Notes: generated by a model not told the origin, from the letters alone. A stretch of 17,515 bases of DNA from Actinomycetota bacterium (GCA_003134755.1 PLCK01000031.1:15598-33112); one strand, 5' to 3'. Positions 7,745-14,753 are shown, counted from the first letter of the stretch. A program made the numbers and translations.

Positions 7745-8506
7745 ATGACTGAGTTTCTCGCCACGTCCGGCGCGCACGGTGCGCCGGAGCCTGGCGGCCT
7801 GCACAACAGGCGGGTGCTGATCGTCGCTGCGGTCATAACCGTCATGTTCGTCGCCATTGCCTGCGTCCTGCTGCTCGCAACGGGTGCGGCGAGTCCCGGT
7901 GGATCGATCCTTGAGGCAAACGCGGCCGCGGCGTCGCCAACCAGCGCGTCGTCATCTGGAGTCGGCGCGATTCCCAACGCCTACGCGGGGGTTATCGGGC
8001 ACGACCCGTTCAAGCCGCTGTACACGCCGAAGCCGCCGGCCGCAGTCGGATCGGGCGCAGCTAGTGCGCAGTCGAGTTCTTCGGCTTCAAGCACAAAGTC
8101 GCCAACCCCAACCCCGACCGCGATCATCGTGCCCACGCTGACGCCGTCGCCCACCGCCACGGCAACGCCGTCACCCACCGCCACCGCCACAGCGACGGCG
8201 ACCCCGACGCCCACGGCGACGGTCACGGTCACGCCTTCACCGACGGGTCTGCCGACGACTTCGACGGCGCAGACGCTGACGCTGGTGTCGGTGGACACTG
8301 TCGCGAACACGGTCACCGTCAATGTGTTGGCTAACGGGAACACAACTCCTTACACGGTCCACAACGGAGCGGTCTTCGGCACGTACTTCAAGGTGGTATC
8401 GATCTTGAGCGACCCCGGCCCGCCGGTGAGCAATGGAGCCGACTTCCAGTACGGCGACGAGTTCATTCAGCTCTCGCAAGGCCAGTCGGCGCAGTTCGGC
8501 GGCTAG
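7745..8506 (+). CDS. PilP-position membrane protein with DPF motif and Pro/Thr linker
   Basis: A 253-residue protein following pilO by 10 bases; AGGAG at 7733-7737 overlaps the pilO stop. Seen: transmembrane helix about residues 23-45, a Ser/Ala linker, then HDPFKPLY at 86-93, similar to the DPF motif with which PilP-type proteins begin their conserved part. A Pro/Thr/Ala repeat region spans 119-173, and a C-terminal beta domain 175-247 (TLTLVSVDTVANTVTVNV, then VHNGAVFGTYFKVVSI). The final domain resembles the small beta barrel of PilP. Classic PilP is a lipoprotein that contacts the outer-membrane secretin. This one has a membrane helix and no lipobox, as would suit a monoderm. The PilP-analogue role is inferred from position, motif and fold pattern. 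Confidence 0.65.
   Translation: MTEFLATSGAHGAPEPGGLHNRRVLIVAAVITVMFVAIACVLLLATGAASPGGSILEANAAAASPTSASSSGVGAIPNAYAGVIGHDPFKPLYTPKPPAAVGSGAASAQSSSSASSTKSPTPTPTAIIVPTLTPSPTATATPSPTATATATATPTPTATVTVTPSPTGLPTTSTAQTLTLVSVDTVANTVTVNVLANGNTTPYTVHNGAVFGTYFKVVSILSDPGPPVSNGADFQYGDEFIQLSQGQSAQFGG
8099..8263 (+). repeat. Degenerate Pro/Thr/Ala coding repeat
   Basis: Encodes residues 119-173 of the PilP-position protein. The clearest copies are 20-base units at 8141-8160 and 8165-8184 that differ at one base, with a 24-base period. It is likely a flexible, cell-wall-spanning linker and may vary in length between strains. Confidence 0.7.
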
Positions 8507-8520
8507 CCGCAAACCACGTC

Positions 8521-8552
8521 CGACCCTGTCCGGTATTGACCGGACGGGGTCG
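8521..8552 (+). terminator. Strong hairpin terminator after the pilus block
   Basis: Two 14-base arms (8521-8534 and 8539-8552) pair completely except for one U-G wobble, around an ATTG loop. It starts 14 bases after the stop codon. No T tract follows, as is common in high-G+C actinobacteria. Confidence 0.75.
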
Positions 8553-8565
8553 ACGCACGTTATGG
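8536..8565 (+). promoter_or_regulatory. Tentative promoter for aroC nested in the terminator
   Basis: TTGACC at 8536-8541 is a good -35 and begins in the hairpin loop. With 18 bases of spacing the -10 would be TTATGG (8560-8565), a weak match. The hairpin makes a promoter for aroC necessary somewhere here, but this choice is uncertain. Confidence 0.28.
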
Positions 8566-8578
8566 GAGACTCGGCGCC

Positions 8579-9757
8579 ATGCTTAGGTGGCTGACCGCAG
8601 GCGAGTCGCACGGCCCCGCACTCGTTGCGATTCTCGAAGGATTGCCGGCCGGCGTCGTCACGTCGACCTCGCAGGTTGCTGATGCGCTCGCGCGTCGGCG
8701 GGCCGGCTACGGGCGCGGGGCGCGGATGGCATTCGAGCGCGACGAGGTCGAGTTTCTCGGTGGGGTCCGGCACGGCGTAACCATGGGCGGGCCCATCGCC
8801 GTCCGCATTGGCAATAGCGAATGGTCGAAATGGCACCAGGTCATGGCGCCCGACCCTGTCGATGCGGACGAGCTGGCCGATCTGGCGCGTAACGCGCCGC
8901 TGACCCGGCCGCGTCCCGGTCACGCCGATCTCGTCGGAATGCAGAAGTACGGCCTGACCGACGTGCGACCGATTCTCGAGCGGGCGAGCGCACGCGAGAC
9001 GGCCGCGCGGGTGGCGCTCGGCGAGATCGCGTGCAGCTTCCTGCGGCAGACTTTGGACGTCGAGGTGCTGAGCCACGTCATCTCGATCGGCCAGGCGTTC
9101 GCACCTGAGGGGCTGGTTCCGAACGCCGCTGACCGCGATTCCATCGACGCCGATCCGGTTCGGGTGCTCGACCCGGCCGCGAGCGCGGCGATGGTCGCGG
9201 AGATCGATGCGGCCCGCAAGGACGGCGATACGTTGGGCGGCGTCGTCGAGGTTGTCGTGCATGGGCTGCCGCCTGGACTCGGCAGCCACGTGCATTGGGA
9301 CCGCCGGCTCGACTCCCGCCTCGCCGGCGCCTTGATGGGGATCCAGGCGATCAAGGGTGTCGAGGTCGGTGACGGATTCGAATCGGCTCGACGTCGTGGG
9401 TCGTTCGCACATGACGAGATCGAGCAGGGCGCATCCGGTGTACGCCGGCGAACCAATCGTGCAGGGGGCACAGAAGGCGGCATGTCGACGGGGGAGCCGC
9501 TGCGGGTTCGCGCGGCGATGAAGCCGATCTCGACGGTGCCGCGAGCGCTCGACACGATCGACGTCGCTACGGGCGAAGCCGCGAAAGCCATCAATCAGCG
9601 CAGCGACGTGTGTGCGGTGCCGGCGGCCGGTGTAGTCGCGGAGGCGATGGTCGCGCTCGTGCTCGCCGACGCCGTCGTGGAGAAATTCGGTGGCGACTCT
9701 GTCGACGAGGTCAAGCGAAACGCGCGCGGATACCTTGACACCCTCGTCGTCCGATAA
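8579..9757 (+). CDS. aroC: Chorismate synthase
   Basis: A 392-residue enzyme that converts 5-enolpyruvylshikimate-3-phosphate to chorismate using reduced FMN as a catalytic cofactor. It is the last shikimate-pathway step in the cytoplasm. Seen: GESHGPAL at residues 8-15, RRRAGYGRG at 40-47, RPGHADL at 112-118, ERASARETAARVA at 134-146, and the late signature with NRAGGTEGGMSTGEP followed by MKPISTVPRALDTIDV. Length is normal. Start ATG 8579 follows GGGAG by 10 bases. It leads the aro operon; aroK begins 10 bases after its stop. This is the clearest boundary between the pilus block and housekeeping genes. Confidence 0.98.
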   Translation: MLRWLTAGESHGPALVAILEGLPAGVVTSTSQVADALARRRAGYGRGARMAFERDEVEFLGGVRHGVTMGGPIAVRIGNSEWSKWHQVMAPDPVDADELADLARNAPLTRPRPGHADLVGMQKYGLTDVRPILERASARETAARVALGEIACSFLRQTLDVEVLSHVISIGQAFAPEGLVPNAADRDSIDADPVRVLDPAASAAMVAEIDAARKDGDTLGGVVEVVVHGLPPGLGSHVHWDRRLDSRLAGALMGIQAIKGVEVGDGFESARRRGSFAHDEIEQGASGVRRRTNRAGGTEGGMSTGEPLRVRAAMKPISTVPRALDTIDVATGEAAKAINQRSDVCAVPAAGVVAEAMVALVLADAVVEKFGGDSVDEVKRNARGYLDTLVVR

Positions 9758-9767
9758 GAGCCTGCCG

Positions 9768-10268
9768 ATGCCCCCACTCGTCGTGCTCGTCGGGCCTCCC
9801 GGTGCGGGCAAGAGCACCGTTGGCAGGTTGCTCGCCAGTAGGTTCGGCACCACCTTTCGTGACACCGACATCGACGTCGAGGCAGTCGCAGGCATGAAGG
9901 TTTCGGAGGTATTCCTCGAGCACGGCGAGGACTACTTTCGCGACCTCGAACGAGCCGCCGTGAAGACCGCACTGGCAGAGCACGACGGCGTGCTGGCTGT
10001 CGGCGGTGGCGCGGTACTTGACCCGCAGACTCGCGAGCAGCTGCGCGACAACCGCGTCGTTTACCTTGAGGTCGATCTCGCCGATGCGACCAAGCGCGTC
10101 GGATTCAACAGGGAACGGCCGCTGTTGCTCGGAAATCCACGGGCGCAGCTGCATGCGTTGTTGGAGGCACGGCGTCCCTTCTATGAAGAGGTCGCCACCG
10201 CCACGATCGTGAGTTCGGGGAAGACCGTCACCGCGGTCGCCGCCGAAGTTGCGGAGTTGTTGCGATGA
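9768..10268 (+). CDS. aroK: Shikimate kinase
   Basis: A 166-residue P-loop kinase that phosphorylates shikimate at the 3-hydroxyl with ATP. Seen: Walker A GPPGAGKST at residues 9-17, Asp 32 (magnesium) and Asp 34 (shikimate) in RDTDID, Arg 58, GGG at 79-81, lid Arg 117 in RERPLL and Arg 136. All match the positions known for the Mycobacterium tuberculosis enzyme. Start ATG 9768 follows AAGAG by 7 bases. An upstream GTG in frame (9690) would overlap aroC by 68 bases and is not needed. The stop overlaps aroB (ATGA). Confidence 0.97.
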   Translation: MPPLVVLVGPPGAGKSTVGRLLASRFGTTFRDTDIDVEAVAGMKVSEVFLEHGEDYFRDLERAAVKTALAEHDGVLAVGGGAVLDPQTREQLRDNRVVYLEVDLADATKRVGFNRERPLLLGNPRAQLHALLEARRPFYEEVATATIVSSGKTVTAVAAEVAELLR

Positions 10269-11356
10269 CAGATCGCATCACGGTCGCAGGAGCCGAGCCG
10301 TACGCCGTCGTGGTCGGAGCCGGTGCGCTCGCCGAACTCGAAGCGCTCGTTCCTGATGGCGCAAAGCGCGTGGCGGTCATGTATCAGGCTGCTGTCGCCG
10401 ACGTCGTCGCTGAGATCGAGAAGGTGCTGGCGGCTCGTTGTGATGTTGTTCCTATCGAGGTGCCGCAGGGCGAGCACGCCAAGGTTGCCGGAGTCGCAGT
10501 CTCTGCGTGGGACCTTTTCGGTAGTCGTGGTTTCACGAGAAGCGATCTGGTGATCGCAGTCGGTGGGGGAGCCGTTACCGATGTCGCGGGATTCGTCGCG
10601 GCGACCTGGTTGCGCGGCGTCCGGTTCATTGCGGTCCCGACGACGCTCCTTGGCATGGTCGACGCGGCCATCGGCGGCAAGACCGGCATCAACATCGGCG
10701 CTGGGAAGAACCTGGTCGGCGCTTTCCACCCTCCGATCGGTGTCATCTGCGATCTGGACACCCTCGAGTCGCTGCCGCGCGCCGACTTTGCCGCGGGTCT
10801 CGCCGAGGTCGTGAAGGCCGGCTTCATCGCCGACCCGGTGATCCTCGACCTCATCGAGTCCGATCCGGCTGCGGCGGCGGCTGCGACCGGCCCGCGCACC
10901 GCAGAACTCATCACCCGCGCGGTGTCGGTCAAGGCCACGGTGGTGAGCGCCGACCTGCGTGAGACCGCGCCCGTGGGGCCGGGCGGCCTGGGTCGAGAGA
11001 TTCTGAACTACGGGCACACCCTTGCGCACGCGATCGAGAAGCGCGAGAACTTCCGTTGGCGCCACGGCGACGCGGTTTCGGTCGGCCTGGTGTTCGCGGC
11101 GGCGTTGTCGCACGCCGCGGGCCTCCTCGATCGGGAGACGGCGGATAGGCACCGGACTGTGCTCGACTCGATCGGCCTACCGACGTCTTATCCCGCTGCG
11201 GCCTGGCCCGAGTTGAGGGCGGCGATGAACCTGGACAAGAAGACCAGGGGCCGCACCCTGCGTTTCGTCGTCCTCGAAGGGCTTGGTCAGGCGAGGATTC
11301 TGGTTGATCCCGATGCAGTGGTGCTCGAGACGGCCTACGCGGAGGTAGCCCGATGA
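10265..11356 (+). CDS. aroB: 3-dehydroquinate synthase
   Basis: A 363-residue NAD- and metal-dependent enzyme that cyclises DAHP to 3-dehydroquinate, the second shikimate-pathway step. Seen: the nucleotide-binding glycine run AVGGGAVTDVAGF (98-110), PTTLLGMVDAAIGGKTGIN (125-143), GAFHPP, and metal ligands Glu 181 (GLAEVVK), His 251 (LNYGHT) and His 267 (WRHGDAVSVGL). Start ATG 10265 overlaps the aroK stop by 4 bases, and the stop overlaps aroQ likewise. One oddity is a short Pro/Gly segment (about 235-242, TAPVGPGG) just before the GREILNYGHT motif, where remembered homologues are shorter. Confidence 0.98.
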   Translation: MTDRITVAGAEPYAVVVGAGALAELEALVPDGAKRVAVMYQAAVADVVAEIEKVLAARCDVVPIEVPQGEHAKVAGVAVSAWDLFGSRGFTRSDLVIAVGGGAVTDVAGFVAATWLRGVRFIAVPTTLLGMVDAAIGGKTGINIGAGKNLVGAFHPPIGVICDLDTLESLPRADFAAGLAEVVKAGFIADPVILDLIESDPAAAAAATGPRTAELITRAVSVKATVVSADLRETAPVGPGGLGREILNYGHTLAHAIEKRENFRWRHGDAVSVGLVFAAALSHAAGLLDRETADRHRTVLDSIGLPTSYPAAAWPELRAAMNLDKKTRGRTLRFVVLEGLGQARILVDPDAVVLETAYAEVAR

Positions 11357-11784
11357 CGAAGGTGCTCGTCCTCAACGGACCGAACCTGTCGCGGCTCGGT
11401 TCGCGCGAGCCGGAGATCTACGGTGCGCACACCTACGACGATCTGGTGGCGATCTGCCGCGATGCCGGTGCCGAGCTCGGTCTCGAGGTCGACGTCCGGC
11501 AGACAAATGACGAGGCAACCCTGGTCGGTTGGCTGCATGAGGCCGCGGACACCAAGACCCCTGTCGTGCTCAATCCGGCTGCCTTCACCCACTACTCGTA
11601 TGCCCTCCGCGATGCCATCGCGATGCGGACGGCTCCACTCGTAGAAGTCCACATCACCAACCCCGCAGCTCGGGAGGAATTCCGGCACACGTCAGTCGTG
11701 GCGGGGGTGGCGACGGGCACTATCGCCGGCTTTGGGCTGCAGTCCTACCGGCTGGCTCTCCAGGCGCTAGCGAACGGCGGGTAG
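11353..11784 (+). CDS. aroQ: Type II 3-dehydroquinate dehydratase
   Basis: A 143-residue enzyme, dodecameric in the family, that dehydrates 3-dehydroquinate to 3-dehydroshikimate. Seen: VLNGPNLSRLGSREPEIYG at residues 5-24 with catalytic Tyr 23, substrate-binding Asn 74 and His 80 in NPAAFTH, catalytic His 100 in VEVHITNP, and Arg 107 and Arg 111 in REEFR. Length and motifs are typical. Start ATG 11353 overlaps the aroB stop by 4 bases. It ends the aro run, with a longer gap to efp. Confidence 0.97.
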   Translation: MTKVLVLNGPNLSRLGSREPEIYGAHTYDDLVAICRDAGAELGLEVDVRQTNDEATLVGWLHEAADTKTPVVLNPAAFTHYSYALRDAIAMRTAPLVEVHITNPAAREEFRHTSVVAGVATGTIAGFGLQSYRLALQALANGG

Positions 11785-11787
11785 ACT
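11782..11787 (+). promoter_or_regulatory. Possible -10 (TAGACT) for efp
   Basis: TAGACT matches TANNNT and overlaps the aroQ stop codon, about 87 bases before the efp start. No clear -35 is seen. The same hexamer overlaps the stop before pilD. Confidence 0.35.
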
Positions 11788-11822
11788 CTGGGCGCTGGGC
11801 AGGTCTGCACCCCCCGGCGTCC

Positions 11823-11842
11823 GCGCACCTCGTTCGGTGCGC
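11823..11842 (+). other. Hairpin in the aroQ-efp gap
   Basis: A perfect 7-base stem, GCGCACC (11823-11829) with GGTGCGC (11836-11842), and a 6-base loop. It lies 16 bases before the efp Shine-Dalgarno and has no T tract. It may be a weak terminator of the aro operon or a leader hairpin of efp. Confidence 0.5.
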
Positions 11843-11873
11843 CCTCTGATCGATACGCAAGGAGTTCACGTCC

Positions 11874-12437
11874 GTGGCGACCACGAACGACCTCAAGAAC
11901 GGCATGACGCTTCAGCTCGACAACCAGCTCTGGAACGTCGTCGAGTTCCAGCACGTCAAGCCTGGAAAAGGCCCGGCGTTCGTCCGGACCAAGCTGAAGC
12001 ACGTCCTGACCGGCAAGGTCGTCGACAAGACGTTCAATGCCGGCCTGAAGATCGATGTCGCGACCGTCGACAAGCGGACCATGCAGTACCTCTACAAAGA
12101 GGGCACCGACTTCATCTTCATGGACAGTGATACCTACGACCAGCACCACGTGCCGCAGGAGACTGTCGGCGACGCGGCGAACTTCATGCTCGAGAACACC
12201 GACGCCACCATCGCCTTGCACGATGGCATCGCGCTCTATGTCGAGTTGCCTGCCTCTGCCGAACTCGTGATCTCCTACACCGAGCCCGGCATGCAGGGCG
12301 ACCGGTCGACCGGTGGCACCAAACCGGCGACGCTCGAGACCGGCGCCCAGATCCAGGTGCCGCTGTTCATCACCACTGGCGAGAAGGTCAAGGTCGACAC
12401 GCGCACGGGTGACTACCTCGGCCGGATCAACAGCTGA
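11874..12437 (+). CDS. efp: Translation elongation factor P
   Basis: A 187-residue factor that binds between the P and E sites and rescues ribosomes stalled at consecutive prolines. Seen: an N-terminal KOW-like domain (1-65) and two OB-type domains ending with VKVDTRTGDYLGRI. The tip loop is PGKGP with Lys 32 and Pro 34. This is the actinobacterial PGKGP class, reported to work without the Lys/Arg modification needed in other bacteria. Start GTG 11874 has AAGGAG (11859-11864) 9 bases upstream. nusB follows after 31 bases. The pepQ peptidase gene often found before efp in actinobacteria is absent here. Confidence 0.97.
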   Translation: MATTNDLKNGMTLQLDNQLWNVVEFQHVKPGKGPAFVRTKLKHVLTGKVVDKTFNAGLKIDVATVDKRTMQYLYKEGTDFIFMDSDTYDQHHVPQETVGDAANFMLENTDATIALHDGIALYVELPASAELVISYTEPGMQGDRSTGGTKPATLETGAQIQVPLFITTGEKVKVDTRTGDYLGRINS

Positions 12438-12468
12438 ACTTGTTGTCCACCCCGAAGGCCGGCCGCCG

Positions 12469-12879
12469 ATGAGCGCTCGCACGAAGGCACGCAAGCGCGC
12501 TCTCGACGTCCTGTTCGAGTGCGACCTTCGCGGCTCCGATGCGATCGAGACGCTCGCCCGGCATCTCGCGTCCGGCGACCCGACCGTTCCCGAATACACC
12601 GTGGTTCTGGTCGAAGGCGTTGTTGCGCACCGGTCGCGGATCGACGAGCTCATCGAGCAATACGCCGTCGGCTGGACGCTCGATCGGATGCCGGCGGTCG
12701 ACCGCAACCTCCTTCGCATCGGCGCGTTCGAATTGCTGTGGGCCGACGAGACCCCGGACGGCGTGGTGCTGAGCGAGGCTGTCAACCTCGCACGCGACCT
12801 GTCGACCGACGACTCCCCGGCCTTCGTCAACGGCGTGCTCGCGAAGTTGCTCGAAGAAAAGCCCTCGCTCGTTGTATAG
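12469..12879 (+). CDS. nusB: Transcription antitermination factor NusB
   Basis: A 136-residue all-helical RNA-binding protein that pairs with NusE (ribosomal S10) on boxA RNA for rRNA antitermination. Seen: an Arg/Lys-rich start (ARTKARKRALDVLFECD), the central segment ending WTLDRMPAVDRNLLRIGAFEL, and the C-terminal signature AVNLARDLSTDDSPAFVNGVL with K-L-L helix after it. Start ATG 12469 is the only in-frame ATG near the efp stop; AAGG lies about 10 bases upstream. The efp-nusB order is conserved in actinobacteria. Confidence 0.96.
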   Translation: MSARTKARKRALDVLFECDLRGSDAIETLARHLASGDPTVPEYTVVLVEGVVAHRSRIDELIEQYAVGWTLDRMPAVDRNLLRIGAFELLWADETPDGVVLSEAVNLARDLSTDDSPAFVNGVLAKLLEEKPSLVV

Positions 12880-12886
12880 CCGCGGT

Positions 12887-12892
12887 TAGCCT
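12887..12892 (+). promoter_or_regulatory. Likely -10 (TAGCCT) for a leaderless FAD-oxidase transcript
   Basis: TAGCCT matches TANNNT and ends exactly 7 bases before ATG 12900. No Shine-Dalgarno lies between. This is the classical arrangement of an actinobacterial leaderless mRNA. The -35 is not recognisable. Confidence 0.45.
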
Positions 12893-12899
12893 CGATCCC

Positions 12900-14246
12900 A
12901 TGACGGCGGTCGATACGTTGCGGGCGTTGCTGCCTGACGGGCGCGTACTCACCGACGTCGACGTGGTCGAGTCCTACCGTCGCGACGAGGCTCGGCTGGT
13001 CGAGCCGGGGCGCCCGCTTGGCGTCGTCCTCGCGCACGATGTTTCTGATGTGCAGGCGACGATGCGGTGGGCGACCGAGCATCGCGTGCCGGTCGTGCCT
13101 CGGGGCGCGGGCAGCGGATTGTCCGGGGGAGCGAGCGCGATCGAGGGCGGCATCGTGCTGTCGCTCGCGAAGATGGCAGCGATTGTCGAGATCAATCCCG
13201 ACGACCAGCTTGCCGTCGTCGAGCCGGGCGTCATCAACGCGCGACTACAGGACGCAGCGGCCGAGCACGGGTTGATGTACGCGCCCGATCCGGCCAGCTT
13301 CGACATCTCGACCATCGGCGGCAATATCGCCACGAATGCCGGCGGGCTGCGATGTGTGAAATACGGCGTGACTCGCGAGTCGGTACTCGGACTCGAGGTC
13401 GTCCTCGCCGACGGGCGGTTGCTCAAGACCGGGCACCGCACAGTCAAGGGTGTCGCGGGCTACGACTTGACGGCGTTGTTCGTAGGTTCGGAAGGCACCC
13501 TCGGCGTCGTCACGCAGGCGACCGTGAGGCTGCGGCCGCAACCACAGACCGATCCAGTGACGATCGTCGGCGTCTTCGCGACGCTGCCGGCTGCCGGCGA
13601 CGCGGTCAACGACGTCATGCGCGCCGGACTGCAACCGAGCCTGCTCGAACTCATCGACAACGCGACGATCCGGGCTGTCGACGACTGGAAGCATGTCGGG
13701 CTCGACCAGTCGGCCGCGGCGATGCTCATCGCGCAGGTCGACGTCGACCATCCGCGCGAGCCGGCGCTCGCCATCGAGAAGGCATTCGTCGCCGCGGGCG
13801 CTACCTACACCGCGGTTTCGAGCGACGCGACAGAGGCGGCCGAGCTGCTCGGCGTCCGGCGAATGACGCATTGGGCGATCGAACGGCTAGGGATGATCCT
13901 CACCGAAGACGTCGGAGTTCCGCGGTCAAGGCTGACCGAGATGCTCGCGCGCATCGAGCAGATCGGTCGGGAGTTCGACGTTGTGATCGCGACGGTCGGG
14001 CACGCGGGTGACGGCAACTTGCATCCGAGCATCGTGATCGACTCCGACCAGGGCTGGCGTGCGGCCGAAGCGGTGTACACAGCTGCCCTCGAGCTCGGCG
14101 GCACGATCACGGGTGAGCACGGGATCGGCACGTTGAAACGCGACTGGCTACCGGCCGAGCTCGGTGCGGTCGGCATGCAGGTACATCACGCGGTCAAGGC
14201 GGCGTTCGATCCGCTCGGAATTCTCAACCCCGGCAAAGCGATCTAA
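12900..14246 (+). CDS. GlcD-like FAD-linked 2-hydroxyacid oxidase/dehydrogenase
   Basis: A 448-residue flavoenzyme of the VAO/PCMH family. Seen: FAD-binding motif PRGAGSGLSGG at residues 67-77, YAPDPAS plus STIGGNIATNAGG (128-149), GYDLTALFVGSEGTLGVVT (187-205), and a C-terminal FAD-oxidase domain with HAGDGNLHP (368-376), GEHGIG (His 407) and a final FDPLGILNPGK. The His residues are those that bind metal or substrate in GlcD, D-lactate and D-2-hydroxyglutarate dehydrogenases. The exact substrate cannot be read from sequence, and no GlcE or GlcF partner lies nearby. Start ATG 12900 is 20 bases after nusB and lacks a Shine-Dalgarno, fitting a leaderless transcript. It is convergent with bldD, 15 bases apart, and not part of the usual efp-nusB-bldD synteny. 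Confidence 0.9.
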   Translation: MTAVDTLRALLPDGRVLTDVDVVESYRRDEARLVEPGRPLGVVLAHDVSDVQATMRWATEHRVPVVPRGAGSGLSGGASAIEGGIVLSLAKMAAIVEINPDDQLAVVEPGVINARLQDAAAEHGLMYAPDPASFDISTIGGNIATNAGGLRCVKYGVTRESVLGLEVVLADGRLLKTGHRTVKGVAGYDLTALFVGSEGTLGVVTQATVRLRPQPQTDPVTIVGVFATLPAAGDAVNDVMRAGLQPSLLELIDNATIRAVDDWKHVGLDQSAAAMLIAQVDVDHPREPALAIEKAFVAAGATYTAVSSDATEAAELLGVRRMTHWAIERLGMILTEDVGVPRSRLTEMLARIEQIGREFDVVIATVGHAGDGNLHPSIVIDSDQGWRAAEAVYTAALELGGTITGEHGIGTLKRDWLPAELGAVGMQVHHAVKAAFDPLGILNPGKAI

Positions 14247-14261
14247 CGCAGCTCGCTAGAA

Positions 14262-14753
14262 CTACAGCGCGTCGATCGCGCGGCGGGCCTCGGCGTTCAG
14301 TACGCCCCACGAGATGAGCTCTTCGGTGAGCAAACTCGGCGACTCGTCGTAGATGACCGCGAGCGAGCGCAGGTCGTCCTGGCGGATCGACAGCACCCGG
14401 CCGTTGTAGTCGCCCCGCTGGCTCTGGATCGTCGCCGCGTAGCGGGCCAACGGTCGAGCCTTCTCGGGCGGGACGCCGGCGAGCTGCTCGAGATCGATGA
14501 CCAAGCGTGGCGGCGGCTCGCTGGCGCCGCTGGGGGTTGCGTCGGGCAGCAGTTCGCCAACCGGGACGCCGTAGAAGTCGGCCAGCTCGGCCAGCCGCTG
14601 CACCGTGACCGCGCGATCGCCGCGCTCGTAGGAGCCGACGACTACGGCCTTCCAGCGGCCACGCGACTTCTCTTCGACGCCGTGCAGGGACAACCCCTGT
14701 TGGGTTCTGATCGCGCGGAGTCGCGCGCCGAGCGCCTTGGCGTAGTCGTTCAC
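14262..14753 (-). CDS. bldD: BldD, cyclic-di-GMP-responsive developmental regulator
   Basis: A 163-residue DNA-binding repressor that, dimerised by tetrameric cyclic di-GMP, holds off development genes in Streptomyces. Seen: an N-terminal helix-turn-helix (about 4-70) nearly identical to remembered Streptomyces BldD (RAIRTQQGLSLHGVEEKS, then the GSYERGDRAVTVQRLAELAD segment). A linker with PPP at 80-82 follows, then a C-terminal domain with the signature RGD (113-115), eight residues, RQDD (124-127), the exact spacing of the c-di-GMP-binding motif. Start GTG 14753 was chosen because GAGG is 5 bases upstream and homologues start here; a 35-residue longer frame is open but unlike the family. 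It is divergent from pyrR and likely autoregulated through boxes at 14953-14995. Confidence 0.95.
   Translation of the reverse strand: MNDYAKALGARLRAIRTQQGLSLHGVEEKSRGRWKAVVVGSYERGDRAVTVQRLAELADFYGVPVGELLPDATPSGASEPPPRLVIDLEQLAGVPPEKARPLARYAATIQSQRGDYNGRVLSIRQDDLRSLAVIYDESPSLLTEELISWGVLNAEARRAIDAL

Noticed and set aside
8099..8263. CRISPR-like or tandem repeat array
   Set aside because: The repetition is in frame and explained by Pro/Thr/Ala codons of a protein linker; there are no spacers.
9690..9767. Earlier GTG start for aroK
   Set aside because: It would overlap aroC by 68 bases. ATG 9768 has its own AAGAG site and gives residue numbering identical to known shikimate kinase.
8237..9895. 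Long - strand open frame (552 codons) across aroC
   Set aside because: It is antisense to an unmistakable chorismate synthase. Its translation is Arg/Asp/His-rich with no domain, as expected for a shadow frame in high-G+C DNA.
13067..14011. 314-codon + strand frame inside the FAD oxidase
   Set aside because: Extremely Arg-rich and out of frame with the motif-bearing oxidase; a shadow.
14247..14261. Bidirectional terminator between the FAD oxidase and bldD
   Set aside because: The 15-base convergent gap shows no stable inverted repeat.
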